The position numbers and the translations under genes were made by a program. 20,798 bases of DNA from Lachnospiraceae bacterium (GTDB lineage: Bacteria > Bacillota > Clostridia > Lachnospirales > Lachnospiraceae), in assembly GCA_900772685.1 (NCBI GenBank), contig CAAGRP010000030.1, positions 1 to 20,798 on the forward strand. The letters are read 5' to 3'. Shown piece by piece: positions 15,744 through 20,798 of the stretch. Each line of letters begins with the position of its first letter. Position 1 is the first letter of the stretch. The notes beneath the pieces are model-generated. The model saw only the letters and a program-made list of their open reading frames with translations. It ran no database searches and was not told where the DNA came from.

Positions 15744-16862
15744 TTAATTATCCAGAAAAGCCTTCATCTTATCCGCAAACAGTTCTGTCTGCATTATGCC
15801 TGCCATATGACCGTAATCCGAATCTATCTGAAGGCACTGTGCGTCTCCTCCTGCCTTTACGACTCTGTCGCAGTATGCCTGAACAAAATCCGCAGGATGA
15901 AGAATGTCTCTTTTGCATGCAATGGCATATACCTTTGCCCTGATGCGGCCGAGTGCCTTGTCTATATCACCGCCATAAGGTCTTGACACATCAAAGTTCA
16001 GACACATACGGCATGTATAGAGCCAATGGTTCACATCCACATTGTTTTCGGTAAGGCTTACAACAGCATCCAGCTTTTTCTCGAATGTAGCTTCTCCGAG
16101 AACGCTTTCATAGCATTCCTTATCAAGTGCTACTTCCCTTGCATAAGTACGCTCGTAGAAGCCTGCCTGAAATGCAGCCACATTCATCATCTCAAGCATA
16201 AGATGGCGGGATTCCACAGGCTGTTCCTCTTTGTCATAATAATCACCGCCGTTCCACTTCGGATCTATCTTTGCGATCCTTATCGCTGCCTGAAGCGGAT
16301 GAAGTTCCCATACCGGCAGCTTAGGAGTAGATATGACCGGTATGATCTTATCCATGAAATCCGGATAGGCTACTGCCCACTGCCATGAAGACATTCCTCC
16401 AAAGGAAGGTCCTGTCACGGCAACAAGATGCTCTATACCCATTGATTCGAGCAGCTTCTTCTGGGCGTTCACACAGTCAAGGACCTCCGGTACCGGAAAG
16501 GATATTCCGTAGTGCCTGCCTGTTTTCGGATCTATGCTCTTTGGTCCCGTTGTGATTATCGCAGGATTATTAACCCCCGTATTGCACAGATTATCCGAAC
16601 ATACTACGAAATACCTGTCTGTATCTATTGCCTTTCCCGGACCTATAAGACCGTCCCAAAAGCCTGCAAGCTCATCACTCTCATGGTATTTGCCGGCACA
16701 GTGACTGCTTGCCGAAAAGAAATGCACCACCAGTATTGCATTGTCTTTTTTCTCATTTAATTTTCCAAATGTTTCATAACCCATTTCTACCGGAAGCACC
16801 CTTCCACAGGTAAATTCAAATTCCGGTATTATAAATTTCTTCTTTTCCGATATCAGCGACAT
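15744..16862 (-). CDS. MetX-like alpha/beta-hydrolase (homoserine O-acetyltransferase family)
   Basis: The 372-residue protein matches the MetX family in layout: GPKSIDPKTGRHYGISFP (106-123), the nucleophile elbow GPSFGG with Ser153, PDFMDKI, NGGDYY, RIRAK, Asp319 (KRDILHP) and His352 in SDYGHMAG. A full Ser-Asp-His triad is present. In true homoserine O-acetyltransferases the segment after the His reads GHDAF; here it is GHMAG, and the NLCNTGVNNPAII segment also departs from the usual pattern. The acyl acceptor is therefore uncertain, and an esterase or another acyltransferase is possible. It is 16 nt downstream of a GntP-type carrier, with AGGAGG before the ATG, so the two form an operon. 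Confidence 0.85.
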   Translation of the reverse strand: MSLISEKKKFIIPEFEFTCGRVLPVEMGYETFGKLNEKKDNAILVVHFFSASSHCAGKYHESDELAGFWDGLIGPGKAIDTDRYFVVCSDNLCNTGVNNPAIITTGPKSIDPKTGRHYGISFPVPEVLDCVNAQKKLLESMGIEHLVAVTGPSFGGMSSWQWAVAYPDFMDKIIPVISTPKLPVWELHPLQAAIRIAKIDPKWNGGDYYDKEEQPVESRHLMLEMMNVAAFQAGFYERTYAREVALDKECYESVLGEATFEKKLDAVVSLTENNVDVNHWLYTCRMCLNFDVSRPYGGDIDKALGRIRAKVYAIACKRDILHPADFVQAYCDRVVKAGGDAQCLQIDSDYGHMAGIMQTELFADKMKAFLDN

Positions 16863-16878
16863 AAGTCACATCCTCCTA

Positions 16879-18252
16879 TCAGATTATTCCTGCCGAAATG
16901 CACAGGAGGCAAACAGCCGTCATTATCAAAGGTACAACGATAGTAAGTGCAAATACATGCTTGTACGAAGTCTTAACCGTAACACCGCAGACTGCACAGC
17001 ATGTGATAAATGTTGAACAATGCGGAAGAGTGTCAAGACCGCAGCATGCGATCGTCATAAGACGATGGAAGGCTGCCGGATCAACATGTCCTATATAATT
17101 CGGGAGCATTGAATTTGCAAAGAACTGGAGACCGCCGAGAGCCGTACCTGTTATACCTGACATGATGTTTACGGCAAACACACCGGATACATACGGATTG
17201 AATGTATTTGACAGTCCGTTTGCAAAATCAAGGAATACCTGAAATCCGCCTGCTGCCTGAACAACACCGGCAAAGCCCATAACCGCACCTGTAAGCATGA
17301 TGGCCGGAACAGATGACCAGAAACCGTTTGCAAATGTCTTTATTATGCTCTGTCTTCCGTTCTTTTTGTCCTTTGCATCTGCATTCTCAGCCGCATTTCC
17401 TTTTCCGAAGAAAGTTCCCGGATTAAGCAGTACCGAAAGGCCCATTGCAACCAGAAGAGATGTAAGTATACATTCTGTTGTTCCCATCGTTTTCTTTAAC
17501 AGGAACATCATAACGATAACAACGATGATAGGAAGGATAGATGACCAGAAAGGAGGAAGCTTCTTCTCTGTTTCCTCGTCTTCTTTTGATCCTTCGGCAA
17601 CAAGTGTTGCATAGCCGATTCCAAGTCTTGCATACTTTCTCTGCTTCATGATCAGATATATGCTGCAAAGAACGGCACCTACGATACATGCTATGATACC
17701 CATTACAGGAGCAGAATAAGCATCTACACCGAGTCCGTACTCTTCTCTTGTAAGAAGTGCGTTTGTACTTGTAGGATTTCCAGGAAGTGCAAGGCAAAGG
17801 CTTACCGAAGCTCCAAGGAAGATAGCCGGCATGAATGTCTTTGATATATTTGCCTTACGGAAAAGAGGTGCTGCGATCGGATAAACCGCAAACACGATAA
17901 CAAAAGCGCTTATACCGCCCATTGCCATAAGAAGAGTTACAAGAAGGCAGACAACAGGAGCCCATTTTGCACCAAACATCTTGAAAAGCTTGTCTGCAAC
18001 GCTCTCTGCGGAGCCTGTAACCTTCATGAATTCTCCGTAAGCTGCTGCAAGTCCAAAGAGTAAGAAGAAGTTTCCGCAGAAATTCTTAAATCCGTCCGCA
18101 AAGCTCTGCGTGAATGCCGGCCAGAAATCCATGCCGTTTGTCACGATAACAACTACAGACGCTATCATAGCTACAACGAATACGTTTACGCCCTTGATAC
18201 TGAGCCATATAAGTATTGCTATAGCAGCCAAAATACCGATAACACCTAACAT
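16879..18252 (-). CDS. GntP-family organic acid:H+ symporter
   Basis: The 457-residue membrane protein has about twelve hydrophobic segments and GntP-family features. These are MGGISAFVIVFAVYPIAAPLFRKANI, LALPGNPTSTNALLTREEYG, SGITGTALGGLQFFANSM and LDTLPHCSTFITCCAVCGVT. A hydrophilic loop with charged residues (EGSKEDEETEKK) interrupts the middle. Members import gluconate, related sugar acids or small carboxylates; the substrate here cannot be told. The start has GAGGAGGG upstream. It is followed directly by the MetX-like gene, suggesting uptake of a compound which that enzyme then modifies (inference). Several inverted repeats lie in its upstream region. Confidence 0.88.
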   Translation of the reverse strand: MLGVIGILAAIAILIWLSIKGVNVFVVAMIASVVVIVTNGMDFWPAFTQSFADGFKNFCGNFFLLFGLAAAYGEFMKVTGSAESVADKLFKMFGAKWAPVVCLLVTLLMAMGGISAFVIVFAVYPIAAPLFRKANISKTFMPAIFLGASVSLCLALPGNPTSTNALLTREEYGLGVDAYSAPVMGIIACIVGAVLCSIYLIMKQRKYARLGIGYATLVAEGSKEDEETEKKLPPFWSSILPIIVVIVMMFLLKKTMGTTECILTSLLVAMGLSVLLNPGTFFGKGNAAENADAKDKKNGRQSIIKTFANGFWSSVPAIMLTGAVMGFAGVVQAAGGFQVFLDFANGLSNTFNPYVSGVFAVNIMSGITGTALGGLQFFANSMLPNYIGHVDPAAFHRLMTIACCGLDTLPHCSTFITCCAVCGVTVKTSYKHVFALTIVVPLIMTAVCLLCISAGII

Positions 18253-18503
18253 AAGTATTACCCTCCTCTAATAAAATTTTCAGAAACACCGTTCCCATCG
18301 GTGCTCCTTTATCTTTTATAGATTCTATCAATGCTTGTTTTGGCAAACAATATTCCCAAAGTGACTGTCCATGACAAAATCTGTCATCATGCGTGACACC
18401 TGCGTCACTTTTTTCGCCCGTCCGTAGATAAGCCATTCTCTCGCCTTGTTTTTACACAATTATCAGATTATTTATTTGTTTATATTTTATTTTCAGATAA
18501 CTA
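18253..18503 (-). promoter_or_regulatory. Upstream region of the GntP-MetX-like operon with inverted repeats
   Basis: This gap holds no gene. It contains a palindrome TTGTTT-TGGC-AAACAA (18335-18350), an inverted repeat ATGACA-AAATC-TGTCAT (18371-18387) and GTGAC-ACCTGC-GTCAC (18393-18408). An outer pair AAAGTGAC (18358-18365) / GTCACTTT (18404-18411) encloses the middle repeat and competes with the third for the same GTCAC arm. TGAC/GTCA half-sites recur six times in about 50 bp, which suggests binding of a dimeric regulator or a switching leader. No convincing promoter for the operon is visible. Confidence 0.45.
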
Positions 18504-18532
18504 TTGACATTTTAAGTTGTATGATATACAAT
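18504..18532 (+). promoter_or_regulatory. Promoter P1 of tandem RNA unit 1
   Basis: TTGACA (18504-18509), 17-nt spacer, TACAAT (18527-18532). A palindrome TTGTAT-GAT-ATACAA (18517-18531) covers spacer and -10 and could be an operator. The block ATTTTCAGATAACTA just upstream recurs almost unchanged before promoter P2. Confidence 0.85.
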
Positions 18533-18741
18533 GCAATCATCAACAAAGAAAAGATCATTCACAGATCAGAAAAGAAACTAACACATATAAAGGAAGTATA
18601 TTCCTAAAAGAAATAATAAAAATATTTTTATTGTTCGAGTTTTTCTTATCAACGATACAGTGAATGAAATTTCCTAAGGAGGTACAGTCCGAAGAAAAGT
18701 TGATAAAACTTCATAATCTAAGAAAGCTGAAGGTGTAGACA

Positions 18742-18765
18742 ATGAAGTTGCAGGAAATTCATTAA
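18742..18765 (+). CDS. Possible 7-residue peptide MKLQEIH in RNA unit 1
   Basis: ATG at 18742 with GAAGGTG six nt upstream; seven codons, then TAA directly before the 3' hairpin. The same frame exists in unit 2 (19317-19340) as MKLKEIH. Within the frame the two copies differ at three third positions and one first position, and the stop changes from TAA to TAG. The pattern fits selection on the peptide, but so few sites could also vary by chance, and the bases may be conserved for RNA reasons. Confidence 0.3.
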   Translation: MKLQEIH

Positions 18766-18819
18766 AAGCCCAATCGATATAAAATGATTTTCAAATTGAA
18801 AATTTATCGGTTGGGCTTT
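18765..18819 (+). terminator. 3' hairpin of RNA unit 1
   Basis: AAAGCCCAATCGATA (18765-18779) pairs with TATCGGTTGGGCTTT (18805-18819), including one U-G pair. The 25-nt loop itself contains ATTTTCAA/TTGAAAAT. Only CTTTAAT follows, so as a terminator it is weak; it matches the hairpin at the end of unit 2. Confidence 0.6.
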
Positions 18820-18841
18820 AATGACGTTCAGGAGTTCTTTA

Positions 18842-18943
18842 ATGATATTCGGGATAAATCCGTACTCCGGGAATAACAACAGCCTGACCGGATCCGATGA
18901 TCCAACGGATATGTCTCAGCATTGCAATAATCAGTTAATTTAA
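18842..18943 (+). CDS. Possible 33-residue small protein
   Basis: ATG at 18842 has AGGAG seven nt upstream; 33 codons run to TAA at 18941-18943. The product starts MIFGINPYSGNNNSL and is polar, Asn/Asp/Ser-rich with one Cys; no membrane segment or known family is seen. The stretch is GC-richer than its surroundings, as coding DNA here tends to be. The opposite strand is also open over the same bases (27 residues from ATG, ending VVIPGVRIYPEYH), which looks like a protein C-terminus and could be a remnant of an older gene. Only one strand is likely to be real. It follows the hairpin of RNA unit 1. Confidence 0.3.
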   Translation: MIFGINPYSGNNNSLTGSDDPTDMSQHCNNQLI

Positions 18944-18971
18944 ATTTTTTAAAATTATTTTCAGAAAACTA

Positions 18972-19000
18972 TTGACATTCCAATATATATAGCATACAAT
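18972..19000 (+). promoter_or_regulatory. Promoter P2 of tandem RNA unit 2
   Basis: TTGACA (18972-18977), 17-nt spacer, TACAAT (18995-19000), preceded by ATTTTCAGAAAACTA, the same block as at P1 with one change. Both hexamers, the spacer length and the upstream block agree with P1. Confidence 0.85.
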
Positions 19001-19316
19001 ATCATTAACAACAGAGAAACAACATTCACTTAAATCTTTCCGGAGAGAAGAAGTTAATTTTAGTACGTATCTGTTTTAAAAAACAAAGTCGACAAAAACA
19101 CATCGATGTATCAAAAATTAACGAAAGAGGTACAGTCCAATGGGATAAGATAAATTTATTTTAAAACAGTTCAATTTCAAAGCCTCTTCAAGAAGAGTTT
19201 ATATAGATTGAACCAGAAAATAATTTAATTAAGTGGATGAATATTAGATAGGAGGTACGGTCCGAAAACAACCTGATCTAAAAAATCATAATCCGAGAAA
19301 GTTGAAGGTGTAGACA

Positions 19317-19340
19317 ATGAAATTAAAAGAAATTCATTAG
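19317..19340 (+). CDS. Possible 7-residue peptide MKLKEIH in RNA unit 2
   Basis: This is the counterpart of the frame at 18742-18765: GAAGGTG, six nt, ATG, seven codons, TAG. It ends immediately before the 3' hairpin. See unit 1 for the comparison; the coding status is unproven. Confidence 0.3.
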   Translation: MKLKEIH

Positions 19341-19398
19341 AGGCCCGGTCGATAGAAAAGTTATTATCGATCGGGTCTTTAATTTTGTCTTTTTTTGT
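19341..19398 (+). terminator. Terminator of RNA unit 2
   Basis: AGGCCCGGTCGATA (19341-19354) pairs with TATCGATCGGGTCT (19365-19378) over 14 bp with two G-U pairs and a 10-nt loop, followed by a T-rich tail (TTTAATTTTGTCTTTTTTTG). Compared with unit 1 several paired positions changed on one or both sides while pairing is kept. Confidence 0.85.
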
Positions 19399-19438
19399 TT
19401 TATCATAAAATACCAGCGCCGGATATTTAAAGTTTGAT

Positions 19439-19472
19439 AGCTATAGGATAAAACAGAGCTATGGTAAAACGG
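19439..19472 (+). repeat. Imperfect tandem repeat upstream of the flavoprotein gene
   Basis: AGCTATAGGATAAAACAG (19439-19456) is followed at once by AGCTATGGTAAAACGG (19457-19472). It lies 83 nt before the flavoprotein start, in its probable promoter region, and may be a regulator site. No clear -35/-10 pair was found here. Confidence 0.45.
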
Positions 19473-19554
19473 CGTTAATATAAGGATTTTCTAAGCACAA
19501 AAGAATCTTCCAATCATTAAAACAAAAAATGCCTTTTTACGGAGGAAAGACTGC

Positions 19555-20022
19555 ATGAGACGAAAAGACAGGGAGGTCACGGACAGAGCCGCGATCATTG
19601 ATCTTATGAATAAATGCGATGTGTGCCGAATCGGCATCAACAACTGCGGTTATCCTTACATCGTACCGCTTAATTTCGGACTTGTCGAAACAGAGGATCG
19701 TATTGAATTTTATTTTCACGGAGCTTTAGACGGATTAAAATATGAGCTGCTTGAAAAGGATCCGAGAGTCGGATTCGAAATGGACTGCGATCACGCCCTT
19801 GCTTCAAGAGAGGCAGAGGGCTACTGTACGATGAATTACGGCTCTGTTATCGGTATGGGACATATCGAATTTATCGATGACGAAGAAGCCAAACTTAAAG
19901 CACTGGATATCCTTTGCAGGAAATATCATCCGGACGGATTTAAGTTTAATCCGACAGCCGCGGGCAGGACGCGTATTTTCAAGCTTGTGGTCGAAAAGCT
20001 TTCCGCTAAAGCCAAGGTGTGA
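19555..20022 (+). CDS. NimA-like pyridoxamine 5'-phosphate oxidase-family flavoprotein
   Basis: The 155-residue protein begins MRRKDREVTDRAAIIDLMNK, and continues CRIGINNCGYPYIVPLNFG (24-42) and FYFHGALDGLKYELLEKDPRVGFEMD. These are features of the NimA/putative PNPOx family of FMN-binding split-barrel proteins. His55 corresponds to the conserved His of the family. Members include nitroimidazole reductases, but most have unknown substrates, so drug resistance should not be assumed. The start has GGAGG nine nt upstream. It lies 157 nt after the terminator of RNA unit 2 and 156 nt before the aldolase gene, on the same strand. Confidence 0.88.
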   Translation: MRRKDREVTDRAAIIDLMNKCDVCRIGINNCGYPYIVPLNFGLVETEDRIEFYFHGALDGLKYELLEKDPRVGFEMDCDHALASREAEGYCTMNYGSVIGMGHIEFIDDEEAKLKALDILCRKYHPDGFKFNPTAAGRTRIFKLVVEKLSAKAKV

Positions 20023-20069
20023 TACTATAACATCGATCACAAATCGCAGCCGACTGCGGGATCATATAA

Positions 20070-20148
20070 TTCAGACCGAAGAAATCTATCGCTTCTAAAA
20101 GCAGTGTTCAGCCGCTTATTTTCCCGGCGCAAGTACTCTTCGTCTGAA
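20070..20148 (+). promoter_or_regulatory. Inverted repeat in the leader of the aldolase gene
   Basis: TTCAGACCGAAGA (20070-20082) pairs with TCTTCGTCTGAA (20137-20148) over 12 bp with one bulged C. The 54-nt interior can form small additional stems. It lies 30 nt before the aldolase start and is not followed by a T-run, so it is more likely a leader structure than a terminator. No riboswitch consensus is recognised. Confidence 0.4.
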
Positions 20149-20178
20149 ACAAAATAATAAAAAACATAGGGGATAAAA

Positions 20179-20798
20179 ATGAAGTACGAAACGATCAGAG
20201 CAACAGTTCTTAAAGCCGCCCTCGACTCAGTTAGCAAAGGGCTTATACACGGAACATCCGGAAATATCGCAATGCGTGATGCCAATGAAAAGAATATCAT
20301 CGCAATAACTCCAAGTTCCATTCCATATGACAGCATGTCTCCGTCTGATATTTCAATAGTCAGGATGAATGATGACGGCACAAACGAATGGATAGACGGT
20401 CCATACAAGCCTTCATCGGAGGTACCTCTCCATACGGCTGTTATGAGAGCACGTCCGGAGATCAATGCAACGGTACATACTCACAGCATGTATGCAACTA
20501 TATGCGCAATGGGAAAGGATCCTCAGCTTCTTCCGCTGACACCGCCGCATTGTGAGTTTACGCCTATCGGGGTCGTTCCTTTTGCTCTTCCGGGTTCTAT
20601 CGATACCGCAAATGATATCGTCAGGATACTCGGAAAAGACGGTCTTGTATGTCTTATAAAGAATCACGGCATGTTTGCTGCCGGAAAGGATATGATCCAC
20701 GCCATGTATGCCGCCGAGTATACGGAGGAGATGGCTCAGATGACGGTTGTTTCAAAGACGCTGGGGACTTATGAGCCGATGGCTGAAGAGGATGTTAA
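20179..20798 (+). CDS. Class II aldolase/epimerase (FucA/AraD-type), truncated by window edge
   Basis: ATG at 20179 with AGGGG six nt upstream; 206 codons are open to the window end with no stop. The product has the class II aldolase features: GTSGNIA (25-31) for phosphate binding, SSE with acid Glu81, HTHS (His100, His102) and NHG with His163 as the third zinc ligand. Members include L-fuculose-phosphate aldolase (about 215 residues), L-ribulose-5-phosphate 4-epimerase and methylthioribulose-phosphate dehydratase. The fuculose-phosphate aldolase type fits best by length and motif spacing, but the sugar cannot be fixed. If the usual length holds, only a few residues are missing. The following genes of its operon lie beyond the window. 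Confidence 0.9.
   Translation, partial: MKYETIRATVLKAALDSVSKGLIHGTSGNIAMRDANEKNIIAITPSSIPYDSMSPSDISIVRMNDDGTNEWIDGPYKPSSEVPLHTAVMRARPEINATVHTHSMYATICAMGKDPQLLPLTPPHCEFTPIGVVPFALPGSIDTANDIVRILGKDGLVCLIKNHGMFAAGKDMIHAMYAAEYTEEMAQMTVVSKTLGTYEPMAEEDV

Larger units (their letters stand above)
18539..18822 (+). ncRNA. Putative structured RNA, unit 1 of a tandem pair
   Basis: The extent is inferred from promoter P1 and the 3' hairpin. About 285 nt, AT-rich, no substantial reading frame. The 5' end is similar to that of unit 2 (ATCATCAACAAAGAAA... then CATTCAC). The core AGGAGGTACAGTCCGAA lies at 18677-18693. Block two (18722-18746) ends in GAAGGTGTAGACAATGAA. AATGAAATTTCC (18663-18674) can pair with GGAAATTCATT (18753-18763) with one bulge, closing a domain around both blocks. 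TTATCAA (18646-18652) can pair with TTGATAA (18700-18706), giving an interleaved order. The 3' hairpin (18765-18819) has a 15-bp stem. I do not recognise the family. Confidence 0.65.
19007..19398 (+). ncRNA. Putative structured RNA, unit 2 of a tandem pair
   Basis: The extent is inferred from promoter P2 and the 3' hairpin; about 390 nt. The 5' end resembles unit 1 (ATCATTAACAACAGAGAAAC... CATTCAC). The core occurs twice: AGAGGTACAGTCCAA at about 19127 and AGGAGGTACGGTCCGAA at 19250-19266. Block two (19297-19321) ends in GAAGGTGTAGACAATGAA as in unit 1. Two long pairings interleave around the first core: GTTAATTTT (19053-19061) with AAAATTAAC (19114-19122), and CTGTTTTAAAA (19071-19081) with TTTTAAAACAG (19159-19169). 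Further stems are CTCTTC-AA-GAAGAG inside GTTCAAT/ATTGAAC, and TTAGAT/ATCTAA around the second core. It is about 105 nt longer than unit 1, mainly through the extra segment between the two cores. Confidence 0.65.

Noticed and set aside
18393..18414. GTGAC/GTCAC hairpin followed by six T as a plus-strand terminator
   Set aside because: No plus-strand gene or promoter lies upstream and the stem is only 5 bp; a regulatory repeat for the minus-strand operon fits better.
18086..18436. A 116-codon minus-strand frame with a GGCGAGAG site before its ATG
   Set aside because: It overlaps the start of the well-supported GntP gene out of frame by about 170 nt, and its product has no recognisable features.
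18664..18738. A 24-codon frame across the core of RNA unit 1 (KEVQS region), with MYQKLTKEVQSNGIR in unit 2
   Set aside because: No ribosome binding site precedes the ATG in either place, and at the second core of unit 2 a stop falls in the same frame. Conservation of the core is better explained at the RNA level.
18504..19398. CRISPR array or mobile element remnant as an explanation for the repeats
   Set aside because: There are only two or three copies at irregular distances, with own promoters and hairpins. No terminal inverted repeats, target duplications or transposase were seen.

Overview
The window reads as a Clostridia chromosome, most likely a Lachnospiraceae-type Firmicute. Supporting signs are strong AGGAGG ribosome binding sites throughout, the combination mraZ-rsmH-ftsL-PBP2-mraY-murD-ftsQ, a zinc-ligand-free S4, an L17 with a central insertion, a GTG-started S21, a NimA-like flavoprotein and a GntP-type carrier. 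The genus assignment is inference from gene content, not from a search.

Layout. Positions 1-11485 are almost entirely minus strand. Read in the direction of transcription, a division and wall cluster starts at a promoter near 11480 with three MraZ boxes (mraZ, rsmH, ftsL-like, PBP2/FtsI, mraY, murD, ftsQ/divIB). It is followed directly by the RNA polymerase alpha operon (rpmJ, rpsM, rpsK, rpsD, rpoA, rplQ), then rpsU and the first codons of a further gene cut by the window edge. The dcw cluster is reduced here: no ftsW, murG or ftsZ lies between murD/ftsQ and the ribosomal genes, and infA is missing in front of rpmJ. The junction carries a promoter inside a 16-bp perfect inverted repeat. A hairpin-rich leader of about 280 nt separates rpmJ from rpsM.

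Positions 11497-15700 are a self-contained module. A periplasmic-binding-protein-like sensor without any signal peptide and a MATE efflux pump are co-transcribed on the minus strand. They are divergent from a large XRE-type regulator on the plus strand, with promoters whose -10 boxes overlap. Terminators close both sides.

Positions 15744-18252 hold a GntP-family carrier and a MetX-like alpha/beta-hydrolase (minus strand). Several inverted repeats lie upstream of them.

Positions 18480-19400 hold no ordinary protein gene but are clearly not empty. Two paralogous transcription units lie in tandem on the plus strand, each with a near-consensus promoter (TTGACA-17-TACAAT). They share conserved 5' ends, a core AGGAGGTACRGTCCGAA, a second block ending in a 7-codon reading frame (MKLQEIH / MKLKEIH), and a 3' hairpin whose two versions differ by pair-preserving changes. 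I could not assign this RNA to a family I know; it is the best candidate in the window for an undescribed element. Downstream lie a NimA-like flavoprotein gene and a class II aldolase gene that runs off the end.
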